Assembly: GCA_030280995.1 (NCBI GenBank)
Contig: JASXTE010000016.1
Location: 14,895,001-14,959,000, forward strand
Length of the DNA: 64,000 nucleotides
DNA from: Hemileia vastatrix
Lineage: Eukaryota; Basidiomycota; Pucciniomycetes; Pucciniales; Zaghouaniaceae
Reading direction: 5' to 3'
Below, one piece after another: positions 1 through 9,101 of this stretch (position 1 is the first letter of the stretch; every line of letters starts with the position of its first letter). Below the pieces are notes generated by a model that saw nothing but the letters and a program-made list of their open reading frames with translations, was not told the origin of the DNA and searched no databases. The position numbers were made by a program, and so were the translations under genes.

Positions 1-1
1 G

Positions 2-2146
2 CGCCCTCAATGGTCACAACTGATGAAGCAAATTCCAGATCAAATTCATGACAGTCAACCACTTCCAACACCTGGACTTTCCTTTTCTCCAGCTCAATCT
101 CCTTCTGAGTCTCCAACTCATGATCCATCCTCAGGAAACATTTCTGATTCACATTCTGAAGATAATTCTCCTTCTTCTTCTTCTTCCTCTGATTTTCACA
201 TGTCCGGCACACCTTCTAATTCAACTCCTTGTCCTTCACCTGGCCACTTAACAAGATTACCTCATTCCAATGTCCCAGATGAAGAAGGTTCCAGTCAATC
301 TGATCCATCATATTCATCAATTGAGCCAGACAATCCAGCAGATCCTGATTATGTTCCCTCATCACAATCCCCCAGTTATTCTGACAACTCTTCAGCTGAA
401 ACATCCACTCCTGAACATTTACGTCAGATTTATTATGATCATTATCAACATGATTCCTACTCTGATTCTCCTGACCCTCTTGGGTTATATGCAGCAAATG
501 CCTTTGCTTTCTCTCTAGAAGCTCCCTTGCTAGCTCATGAAATTCCTGAACCCCAGTGTTATAAGCAAGCAATCTATTCCAAATATTCAGCAGAATGGGC
601 AGAGGCTGTGAAACATGAACATCAAGCACTTCAGCGTTGTAACACTTGGAAAATTGTCCCCAGGCCTGAAAAAGCTAATGTAATTGGCTGCAGGTGGGTT
701 TTCAGGGTTAAACCTAATGCTGATGGTGGTGTTTCCAAGTTCAAAGCCCGTTGTGTAGCAAAAGGATATTCTCAAATCCTAGGAATAGATTTTCATGAAA
801 CTTTTGCACCCACTGGACGGATCACTTCTCTCAGGACCATTCTTTCTTTAGCAGCTTATTTTGACTGGGATGTTCATCAAATGGATGTAGTGGCAGCTTT
901 TCTCCAGGGAAACTTAAATGAAACTGTTTATATGGAACAACCTGAAGGAACACTAACTGCTGGAAATGAAGGTAAAGTTTGCCAATTGTTGCGTCCTCTT
1001 TATGGCATCAAACAAGCTCCCTTTTGCTGGAATTCACGTATAAATGACTACTTGTGCAAGCTCAACTTCTCCCCCCTTAAGTGTGATCAGTGTGTGTATG
1101 TTTGGAGAAACAAATCACAAATCTGTATCATTTATCTTCATGTTGATGATATGGTCATTACTGGTAATCATTTTCTTTGGTTCAAAGACAAAATCAAAAC
1201 TGAATTTGAGATGGATGATCTTGGTCCTGCCACTTGGATTTTGGGAATGCGTCTCACCAGGAACAGAACAGCACGTACTCTTTCTTTATCACAAGATTCT
1301 TATGCTGAAAAAGTTTTGTCCAACTGGAATATGGCCAACTGTAATCCCTGTCTCACTCCCTTATCCCCAAATGATTATCCTGTCAAAGCAACCAGTGAAG
1401 AAATTGCTGAATTCAATGCTCTGAAAATCAATTACCGCTCTGCTATTGGTGCACTCAACTATTTGTCTGTTGCAACAAGACCTGATCTCTCTTTTGCAGT
1501 TGGTGCATTATCTCAACATCTCATTGAACCAGGTATCAAACACTGGCTTGCTGTCAAACACACTTTCAGATATCTGCGTGCCACTTCATCATCATCTCTC
1601 ACTTTTGGAGGAAAATGCCCAATTCCAAATCATCCATCACTCTGTCCTCTTATTTACTCTGACACTGATTATGCTGGGGATCCTGATACCAGGCGCTCAA
1701 CTGGAGGGTATGTTGCCATACTCAATGGAGGAGCTATTTCCTGGAGTTCTAAAAAGCAGCAAGTCGTCACTATCTCTAGTACTGAAGCTGAGTTCAGAGG
1801 CATTGTGGATGCTGGATGTGAAGCAATCTGGCTGACTAAATTACTTACTTCCTTCAATATTCCTAAGTCACCTTCACCTTTAATCCTTGCTGACAATGCC
1901 AGTTCCATTTCACAATGCAAGGATTCACTCAGATACCGTCAAAGATCAAAACATGTGGACACTCAACTTTGTTGGATTACTGAAAGCATCAACAAAAATC
2001 ATTTTCAGCTTCAACACATTTCAACTGAACACATGGTGGCTGATCTTCTTACAAAATCTTTAGGAAAAGTCAAGCTGTCTTATCTCCTCAAACTCATGGG
2101 TCTGGTATTAAGGGGGGGTGTTGAAATTTCTGCCTCTAATACCTGA
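2..2146 (+). CDS. Ty1/copia Gag-Pol polyprotein, 3' part (cut by window edge)
   Basis: This is the C-terminal 714 codons or so of the copia-A polyprotein. It holds the serine-rich linker after integrase, the whole reverse transcriptase (YLHVDD catalytic motif near 1140) and RNase H (YSDTDYAGD near 1657-1683, STEAEF near 1780, LADNAS near 1890). It is open from the first base and ends at the TGA at 2144-2146, 28 bases inside the 3' LTR, so the last residues are LTR-encoded. The sequence is essentially identical to 21890-24034 of the complete copy. Gag, protease and integrase must lie left of the window. The ATG at 23 is internal and is not the start. Confidence 0.95.
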   Translation, partial: RPQWSQLMKQIPDQIHDSQPLPTPGLSFSPAQSPSESPTHDPSSGNISDSHSEDNSPSSSSSSDFHMSGTPSNSTPCPSPGHLTRLPHSNVPDEEGSSQSDPSYSSIEPDNPADPDYVPSSQSPSYSDNSSAETSTPEHLRQIYYDHYQHDSYSDSPDPLGLYAANAFAFSLEAPLLAHEIPEPQCYKQAIYSKYSAEWAEAVKHEHQALQRCNTWKIVPRPEKANVIGCRWVFRVKPNADGGVSKFKARCVAKGYSQILGIDFHETFAPTGRITSLRTILSLAAYFDWDVHQMDVVAAFLQGNLNETVYMEQPEGTLTAGNEGKVCQLLRPLYGIKQAPFCWNSRINDYLCKLNFSPLKCDQCVYVWRNKSQICIIYLHVDDMVITGNHFLWFKDKIKTEFEMDDLGPATWILGMRLTRNRTARTLSLSQDSYAEKVLSNWNMANCNPCLTPLSPNDYPVKATSEEIAEFNALKINYRSAIGALNYLSVATRPDLSFAVGALSQHLIEPGIKHWLAVKHTFRYLRATSSSSLTFGGKCPIPNHPSLCPLIYSDTDYAGDPDTRRSTGGYVAILNGGAISWSSKKQQVVTISSTEAEFRGIVDAGCEAIWLTKLLTSFNIPKSPSPLILADNASSISQCKDSLRYRQRSKHVDTQLCWITESINKNHFQLQHISTEHMVADLLTKSLGKVKLSYLLKLMGLVLRGGVEISASNT

Positions 2147-3034
2147 CCCATTCCTTACTCCAGCTTCTTACCATCGTCTCAAGTCATTCTCCTTGCTCAT
2201 ATCCTCTTTTCCTGACCTTTTCCGCCGAGGAACTTCAAAGATACGAGCTCCAGCATCAAGAACAACATTTCTTTCCCACCCGGAGTCAATGTATTGATTC
2301 TGGACCTCGAGGACGTGTTTCTTTACCTGGAGTGTGAATCTTTTCCCCGGCTGGGAACTTTTTCCTTGGATGTGAACCTGTCTCTTTTTCTGTATTGTAG
2401 TTTAGTAGTTTTGTCGACGTCGTGTTAGTTTCTATTGTTTTGGATGGTGGACTTTGTCATATAATGAGCCCTCTCTTTGCCATTTCCGTTTTCCCCATCC
2501 AAATCTTTTTCTTTCTCTTTCTCTCTATTCTCTTTATCCCTTCCACTGCTTCTTCCTGTCCACTGCTTTCCCTTTTGGCCGCATCTGACAGTCTTTGCAC
2601 TGTGTGGGGAGAATAGAGTCTTTTGTCCAGGTTCTTTCCTTTTCTTTTCTGTTATCTTTTCTCTGATTCTTTTAGTCCTAACCACAGCAGCTCACACTTG
2701 TGTCCCTTATAGTTTTAGCACACGCTTTGTTGTAGTTACTTGTTGTTGTAAGGTGCACAGTTGCTGATTGACCTGTGTTTAGGTATGTTTGTTTTTGCAA
2801 TGAAATCCAAATCTTTTTCTTTCTCTTTCTCTCTATTCTCTTTATCCCTTCCACTGCTTCTTCCTGTCCACTGCTTTCCCTTTTGGCCGCATCTGACAGT
2901 CTTTGCACTGTGTGGGGAGAATAGAGTCTTTTGTCCAGTTTTAGCACACGCTTTGTTGTAGTTACTTGTTGTTGTAAGGTGCACAGTTGCTGATTGACCT
3001 GTGTTTAGCTTTCCTCTGTGCTAAAACTTCTACA
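2119..3034 (+). repeat. copia-A 3' LTR of the element entering from the left
   Basis: A 916-bp LTR beginning TGTTGAAATT and ending AAACTTCTACA, directly after the polypurine tract AAGGGGGGG (2110-2118). Inside it a roughly 308-bp segment is duplicated: ATCCAAATCTTTTTC starts at 2497 and again at 2805, and the second copy lacks about 86 bp. A TATA-like CATATAATG lies at 2458-2466. The right flank continues as another copia-A LTR, so this element was inserted into an LTR. Its target duplication should be CAGTT (3035-3039), with the mate outside the window. Confidence 0.93.
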
Positions 3035-3427
3035 CAGTTGCTGATTAACCTGTGTTTAGGTATGTTTGTTTTTTGCAATGAAATCCAAATCTTTTTCTTT
3101 CTCTTTCTCTCTATTCTCTTTATCCCTTCCACTGCTTCTTCCTGTCCACTGCTTTCCCTTTTGGCCGCATCTAACAGTCTTTGCACTGTGTGGGGAGAAT
3201 AGAGTCTTTTGTCCAGGTTCTTTCCTTTTCTTTTCTGTTATCTTTTCTCTAATTCTTTTAATCCTAACCACAGCAGCTGACACTTGTGTCCCTTATAGTT
3301 TTAGCACACGCTTTGTTGTAGTTACTTGTTGTTGTAAGGTGCACAGTTGCTGATTAACCTGTGTTTAGCTTTCCTCTGTGCTAAAACTTCTTCATGTTTA
3401 GCTTTCCTCTGTGCTAAAACTTCTTCA
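3035..3427 (+). repeat. LTR remnant plus 33-bp duplicated terminus
   Basis: Right part of a copia-A LTR of the variant that ends CTTCTTCA, left over after the element to its left inserted. It ends at 3394. The next 33 bases (3395-3427) repeat its terminus, TGTTTAGCTTTCC..CTTCTTCA. The same doubling is seen at 10071-10136 and 16781-16846, so it predates the tandem duplication. Confidence 0.85.
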
Positions 3428-3704
3428 TGAGAGAAGTAATCCGTCCAGTGGGTGCAAAAGTTTCATGAAAATCTATTCCTAGGATTTGAGAATATCCTTT
3501 TGCTACACAACGGGCTTTGAACTTTGAAACACCACCATCAGCATTAGGTTTAACCCTGAAAACCCACCTGCAGCCAATTACATTAGCTTTTTCAGGCCTG
3601 GGGACAATTTTCCAAGTGTTACAATGCTGAAGTGCTTGATGTTCATGTTTCACAGCCTCTGCCCATTCTGCTGAATATTTGGAATAGATTGCTTGCTTAT
3701 AACA
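3428..3704 (-). pseudogene. copia-A reverse-transcriptase scrap, inverted
   Basis: A 277-bp piece of the N-terminal RT region on the minus strand, encoding the stretch from the YKQAIYSKYSAEW region to the GRITSL region (about polyprotein residues 960-1055). On the left it abuts an LTR end (CTTCTTCA). On the right it joins an LTR start (TGTTG) after TTATAACA. It has no catalytic residues and cannot function. Copies lie at 10137-10413 and 16847-17123. Confidence 0.88.
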
Positions 3705-4223
3705 TGTTGAAATTTCTGCCTCTAATACCTGACCCATTCCTTACTCCAGCTTCTTACCATCGTCTCAAGTCATTCTCCTTGCTCATATCCTCTTTTCCTG
3801 ACCTTTTCCGCCAAGGAACTTCAAAGATACGAGCTCCAGCATCAAGAACAACATTTCTTTCCCACCCGGAGTCAATGTATTGATTCTGGACCTCGAGGAC
3901 GTGTTTCTTTACCTGGAGTGTGAATCTTTTCCCCGGCTGAGAACTTTTTCCTTGGATGTGAACCTGTCTCTTTTTCTGTATTGTAGTTTAGTAGTTTTGT
4001 CAATGTCGTGTTAGTTTCTATTGTTTTGGATGGTGGACTTTGTCATATAATGAGCCCTCTCTTTGCCATTTCCGTTTTCCCCATCCAAATCTTTTTCTTT
4101 CTCTTTCTCTCTATTCTCTTTATCCCTTCCACTGCTTCTTCCTGTCCACTGCTTTCCCTCTTGGCCGCATCTAACAGTCTTTGCACTGTGTGGGGAGAAT
4201 AGAGTCTTTTGTCCAGTTTTAGC
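3705..4223 (+). repeat. Truncated copia-A LTR
   Basis: The first 519 bp of a plus-oriented copia-A LTR, cut at GTCCAGTTTTAGC where an inverted LTR begins. It carries the diagnostic variants CCAAGGAAC and GTCAATGTCG; most copies read CCGAGGAAC and GTCGACGTCG. The equivalent LTR in the third array copy (17124-18039) is complete but has the common variants. Confidence 0.88.
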
Positions 4224-5140
4224 TGTAGAAGTTTTAGCACAAAGAAAAGCTAAACACAGGTCAATCAGCAACTGTGCACCTTACAACAACAAGTAACTAC
4301 AACAAAGCGTGTGCTAAAACTGGACAAAAGACTCTATTCTCCCCACACAGTGCAAAGACTGTCAGATGCGGCCAAAAGGGAAAGCAGTGGACAGGAAGAA
4401 GCAGTGGAAGGGACAAAGAGAATAGAGAAAAAGAGAAAGAAAAAGATTTGGATATCATTGCAAAAACAAACATACCTAAACACAGGTCAATCAGCAACTG
4501 TGCACCTTACAACAACAAGTAACTACAACAAAGCGTGTGCTAAAACTATAAGGGACACAAGTGTGAGCTGCTGTGGTTAGGACTAAAAGAATTAGAGAAA
4601 AGATAACAGAAAAGAAAAGGAAAGAACCTGGACAAAAGACTCTATTCTCCCCACACAGTGCAAAGACTGTCAGATGCGGCCAAAAGGGAAAGCAGTGGAC
4701 AGGAAGAAGCAGTGGAAGGGACAAAGAGAATAGAGAAAAAGAGAAAGAAAAAGATTTGGATGGGGAAAACGGAAATGGCAAAGAGAGGCCTCATTATATG
4801 ACAAAGTCCACCATCCAAAACAATAGAAACTAACACGACGTCGACAAAAACTACTAAACTACAATACAGAAAAAGAGACAGGTTCACATCCAAGGAAAAA
4901 GTTCTCAGCCGGGGAAAAGATTCACACTCCAGGTAAAGAAACACGTCCTCGAGGTCCAGAATCAATACATTGACTCCGGGTGGGAAAGAAATGTTGTTCT
5001 TGATGCTGGAGCTCGTATCTTTGAAGTTCCTCGGCGGAAAAGGTCAGGAAAAGAGGATATGAGCAAGGAGAATGACTTGAGACAATGGTAAGAAGCTGGA
5101 GTAAGGAATGAGTCAGGTATTAGAGGCAGAAATTTCAACA
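4224..5140 (-). repeat. copia-A LTR, inverted
   Basis: A 917-bp LTR on the minus strand, from TGTAGAAG to TTTCAACA. It has one extra T in the T-run before GTCGACGTCG and GTCCCTTCCAC in place of ATCCCTTCCAC. The same two marks occur in 10933-11849 and 32719-33635, which ties the three composites together. Confidence 0.9.
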
Positions 5141-5643
5141 AGACAGGGATTGCAGTTGGCCATATTCCAGTTGGACAAAACTTTTTCAGCATAAGAATCT
5201 TGTGATAAAGAAAGAGTACGTGCTGTTCTGTTCCTGGTGAGACGCATTCCCAAAATCCAAGTGGCAGGACCAAGATCATCCATCTCAAATTCAGTTTTGA
5301 TTTTGTCTTTGAACCAAAGAAAATGATTACCAGTAATGACCATATCATCAACATGAAGATAAATGATACAGATTTGTGATTTGTTTCTCCAAACATACAC
5401 ACACTGATCACACTTAAGGGGGGAGAAGTTGAGCTTGCACAAGTAGTCATTTATACGTGAATTCCAGCAAAAGGGAGCTTGTTTGATGCCATAAAGGGGA
5501 CGCAACAATTGGCAAACTTTACCTTCATTTCCAACAGTTAGTGTTCCTTCAGGCTGTTCCATATAAACAGTTTCATTTAAGTTTCCCTGGAGAAAAGCTG
5601 CCACTACATCCATTTGATGAACATCCCAGTCAAAATAAGCTGC
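5141..5643 (-). pseudogene. copia-A RT catalytic core scrap, inverted
   Basis: 503 bp on the minus strand encoding RT from AAYFDWDVHQMDV through the YLHVDD motif to NWNMANCNPC, then joined in frame to the LTR-encoded tail VEISASNT ending at 5113-5115. The upstream side breaks at AAGCTGC, where the transposon terminus CACCACGCAATAT begins. No start codon context or other Pol domain is attached, so it is a dead fragment. Confidence 0.9.
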
Positions 5644-6694
5644 CACCACGCAATATTTGGGGGGGACTTGCTAGCAAGTCCTCAACTTGAAATCAGATGG
5701 AACTCAGACTGAACTCAGACTGAACTCAGACTGAACTTAGACTGAACTGATACTCAAATGAGACTGAAATCTGCTTGACATTATCCTGAACTCTGTGCCA
5801 ATACTTAATGGATCTTCTGTGAAAGTATAATGAATGTCTGAATAGAGAATTGCATGATATTTTGTGCTTGAAACAAGTAAAAGTTGAATGATTTTTTTTT
5901 AAAGATGATTAGTCAAAATTGAAAGCCATCCTTTTATACTGAATTATAATGTTCGGCTTTAAAATATGGGAGACTGATAATGTAGGCTTTTTATTATTAT
6001 TTGGCTTCTCTCATTTTAAGGATATAATCATTTTTTCAAATTGATAATACATAATGAGTGGCTTGGTTATTCAAGATTATTTTTGGGATTTTCAGAAGTC
6101 TTGGGATCTCTTAAAACCTAACTTTTTTTTAATCAACTCATTTTTGTCATATATTATCTGACAAAACAAAAAATGTAAGAAAGATATCTAAAAATTTTAC
6201 TCAAAGTGTAATTTCATGTGAAATTTTCACTACTCTTATAACATACATTGGTTCCTTGTAGAAAAATCATTGAACTTCATTTTAACTAAAAGAATCTGTA
6301 TTTACATAATTTTTTGGACTTTTAAGAAGATACTTATCAATATTTTGAGTTATGGTATGGGTTCAGTTAAAAACCTATTCAAGGTAACCATAAATTGACT
6401 TCAAAATTCTGACAAAAATTATTGTGTTATTATATACATTTTACTGATCATTTCCATGCAGTCACTGGGCTCCTGGCAAACATGATCTGCATATTCATGC
6501 AATATGTCTAAATATTGATTAATTGGATTGTGCAACTTCTAAACCATTTATATTCATTTTTGCTCCTTCTCATATCTCCACAAAATGAGTTCCTTGAAAT
6601 GTCTTGGTCAATTTATGGTTTCATTTGAACCAACACCATCATATATGATATTACAATTATCAAGAAACCAAACGGAAAAGGCAATGCTTCAGCG
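5644..6694 (-). mobile_element. DNA-transposon fragment with one terminal inverted repeat
   Basis: 1,051 bp of AT-rich DNA without a credible reading frame. Its left edge, CACCACGCAATATTTGGGG, matches both ends of the small MITE at 54998-55224 and is followed by the perfect 18-bp palindrome GGACTTGCTAGCAAGTCC. Four 11-bp subterminal repeats (GAACTCAGACT, one as GAACTTAGACT) lie at 5700-5743. The other terminus is missing: the right edge is cut by an LTR at 6695. No TAA or other duplication is visible at the left edge. Copies lie at 12353-13403 and 31165-32215. The strand given is nominal. Confidence 0.65.
5664..5681. repeat. 18-bp perfect palindrome in transposon terminus
   Basis: GGACTTGCTAGCAAGTCC reads the same on both strands. 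It lies 20 bases inside the terminus and recurs at 12373-12390, 32178-32195 and 55018-55035. A transposase-binding or cruciform role is inferred only. Confidence 0.85.
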
Positions 6695-7610
6695 TGTTGA
6701 AATTTCTGCCTCTAATACCTGACCCATTCCTTACTCCAGCTTCTTACCATCGTCTCAAGTCATTCTCCTTGCTCATATCCTCTTTTCCTGACCTTTTCCG
6801 CCGAGGAACTTCAAAGATACGAGCTCCAGCATCAAGAACAACATTTCTTTCCCACCCGGAGTCAATGTATTGATTCTGGACCTCGAGGACGTGTTTCTTT
6901 ACCTGGAGTGTGAATCTTTTCCCCGGCTGAGAACTTTTTCCTTGGATGTGAACCTGTCTCTTTTTCTGTATTGTAGTTTAATAGTTTTGTCGACGTCGTG
7001 TTAGTTTCTATTGTTTTGGATGGTGGACTTTGTCATATAATGAGGCCTCTCTTTGCCATTTCCGTTTTCCCCATCCAAATCTTTTTCTTTCTCTTTTTCT
7101 CTATTCTCTTTATCCCTTCCACTGCTTCTTCCTGTCCACTGCTTTCCCTTTTGGCCGCATCTGACAGTCTTTGCACTGTGTGGGGAGAATAGAGTCTTTT
7201 GTCCAGGTTCTTTCCTTTTCTTTTCTGTTATCTTTTCTCTAATTCTTTTAGTCCTAACCACAGCAGCTCACACTTGTGTCCCTTATAGTTTTAGCACACG
7301 CTTTGTTGTAGTTACTTGTTGTTGTAAGGTGCACAGTTGCTGATTGACCTGTGTTTAGGTATGTTTGTTTTTGCAATGAAATCCAAATCTTTTTCTTTCT
7401 CTTTTTCTCTATTCTCTTTATCCCTTCCACTGCTTCTTCCTGTCCACTGCTTTCCCTTTTGGCCGCATCTGACAGTCTTTGCACTGTGTGGGGAGAATAG
7501 AGTCTTTTGTCCAGTTTTAGCACACGCTTTGTTGTAGTTACTTGTTGTTGTAAGGTGCACAGTTGCTGATTGACCTGTGTTTAGCTTTCCCCTGTGCTAA
7601 AACTTCTACA
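6695..7610 (+). repeat. copia-A LTR
   Basis: A 916-bp plus-oriented LTR, TGTTG..CTACA, forming the right arm of the composite. The next base starts the SNF2 gene fragment with no primer-binding site, so it does not act as the 5' LTR of a normal element. The ATG at 7563 in its U5 opens a frame that runs through into the SNF2 fragment. Confidence 0.92.
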
Positions 7611-8910
7611 CAGCGAGGTAGAAAAAGAGTTCATATTCTTTCTATGTTAGACACAAAGACTCTTAAAATTATTGGAGATCTTTCGGAAAAGCAAAGTGAA
7701 CAAATTGGACCGCTTCTTGGAGAAATTGGCGACTGTTCTCATCGGTTGAACTTTGAATCTGTGATGCAGCCGCAGCATAAAGCCTATTTTCAGAGCTACA
7801 TAGTCAAACAGCAAAATGAAACATTGCAGCTGTGGTGCACTTTATTTGGAATCGAAAGGCATCTTAATGAAATAAAACAAAAATTTTATCTTGCTGGAAT
7901 AAGTATACTTGAAATCAATGATTACGACAGCAAAACATTTTACAATATTGCTTCCTATTGGTCAGAAATTGACTCATTTAGGATTGGACGAAATTCGATA
8001 ACTCAAAATCAAATACTAGGAATAAAAACGGCATTAAAAACGCACCAACTTCAAGCAGTCAACTTTATGATTGATAACGAAAAATTTATGAAAGATAAAC
8101 TGGATAAGCTTTGGGAGCATGATGATAATAAATGGCTTCACAGTGTGTACCATCCTCGAAAACGAAATTATGAAAATATTGAACAACACTTTGGTGGATA
8201 TGGGTCAATACTTGCAGATGACATGGGTTTAGGAAAAACACTATCGACACTTGCTCTGATAAGTGCAACACAAGAGCAAGCAATAAAATTTCAACAAAGA
8301 TTGGAGCTTTTTGGTAAAAAACTAAGTTTTGCCACACTAATTATATGCCCATTATCTGTACTCTGGAACTGGGAAAATGAAATAAATCTTCATTTCAACC
8401 CTCAATCTCTTCCATACCATGTACTTCATGGTCAGATTTGTGATAATTTACGAGAAGAAAAGCTCCAGCGAACTGCGATTGTACTTACCACTTATGAAAC
8501 AGTCAGCCCTTCGACAATAACTAAGCAAATGGAAAAAAAGTTATCACTGATAAGTAACATTATAGGTATCGAATTGTTCTGGATGAAGCACAGTAAGTTA
8601 TATATGTAACTTGACAAAAAAAATGATGTTAGGAGATTTAACAAGAAACAATAATTTATTATAGCTACATCAAAAATCCTCGAGCCAAAAGGACACAGAA
8701 GATTTTTAGTTTACTTTCCAAGCATCGACTATGTTTGACAGGAACACCATTACAAAACTCACCAGAAGATCTGCAGAGTTTAATCACTTTTCTTCAATTG
8801 GATGGATGGGATGAGGAGTCTCTTTGGAGAGAACAAATTACACCGAAACTGAAGGTTGGTTCACTGCAGGCAGTCAAAACTATCAACCACCTTATGAAGG
8901 TAGTCTGCTT
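7611..8910 (+). pseudogene. SNF2-family helicase gene fragment (N-terminal ATPase lobe)
   Basis: Fragment of a SNF2/Rad5-Rad16-like DNA-dependent ATPase, which in the family remodels chromatin or acts in DNA repair. Visible motifs in order are HQLQAVNFM (Q-type), GSILADDMGLGKT (Walker A, near 8205-8240), LIICPLSVLWNWENE (Ia), VLTTYET (Ib), VLDEAH (Walker B, 8574-8592) and LTGTPLQN (III, near 8736). A 72-bp intron interrupts the DEAH box codons. A second frame change between TTYET and RIVLDEAH could be a 64-bp GT..AG intron or a frameshift. The piece stops just before the expected LRRTK motif, so the second helicase lobe is absent. The N-terminus is also missing and is replaced by LTR. It is non-functional as an ATPase and was probably captured from a host gene. 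Confidence 0.85.
8593..8664 (+). other. Spliceosomal intron in SNF2 fragment
   Basis: 72 bp from GTAAGT to ATTATAG. Removing it joins GCA CA to C TAC and restores DEAHYIKN, the conserved motif II sequence. A retained intron argues that the fragment was moved as DNA or unspliced RNA, not from a mature mRNA. Confidence 0.85.
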
Positions 8911-9101
8911 ACTCAGATACCGTCAAAGATCAAAACATGTGGACACTCAACTTTGTTGGATTACTGAAAGCATCAACAAAAATCATTTTCAGCTTCAACA
9001 CATTTCAACTGAACACATGGTAGCTGATCTTCTTACAAAATCTTTGGGAAAAGTCAAGCTGTCTTATCTCCTCAAACTCATGGGTCTGGTATTATGGGGG
9101 G
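8911..9101 (+). pseudogene. copia-A RNase H C-terminus and polypurine tract
   Basis: The last 60 or so codons of the copia-A polyprotein (RYRQRSKHVDTQLCW to LLKLMGLVL), fused in frame to the SNF2 fragment at a shared ACTCAGATAC edge. The polypurine tract reads TTATGGGGGG where intact copies have TTAAGGGGGGG. The lost base shifts the frame, so the normal VEISASNT tail is not made. An open frame from the ATG at 8735 crosses the junction and runs to 9280. Confidence 0.88.

Larger units (their letters stand above)
4224..7610. mobile_element. Composite with inverted LTRs at both ends, copy 1
   Basis: A 3,387-bp unit bounded by two copia-A LTRs pointing outward. The minus LTR (4224-5140) starts TGTAGAAG and the plus LTR (6695-7610) ends CTTCTACA, so both outer termini are U5 ends. 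Between them are a 503-bp minus-strand RT scrap and a 1,051-bp non-coding fragment with a DNA-transposon end. The same arrangement recurs at 10933-14319 and, reverse-complemented and missing part of one LTR, at 30971-33635 with different neighbours. The bases flanking this copy (TTAGC and CAGCG) are not a target duplication. Confidence 0.8.

Noticed and set aside
2422..2947. Many open frames of 60-107 codons on both strands of every LTR
   Set aside because: They repeat in each LTR copy, are low-complexity translations of a C/T-rich strand and its complement, and have no protein-like motifs.
5644..5646. Target duplication at the left edge of the transposon fragment
   Set aside because: The intact RT sequence reads CTGCTAAAG, the fragment CTGCCACCAC; no TAA is present next to the terminus, so this edge may be a recombination joint.
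5700..5743. CRISPR-like array from the 11-bp repeats
   Set aside because: Repeats are contiguous without spacers, in eukaryotic sequence; they are subterminal transposon repeats.
4219..7615. 5-bp target duplication around composite copy 1
   Set aside because: Flanks are TTAGC and CAGCG, which do not match.
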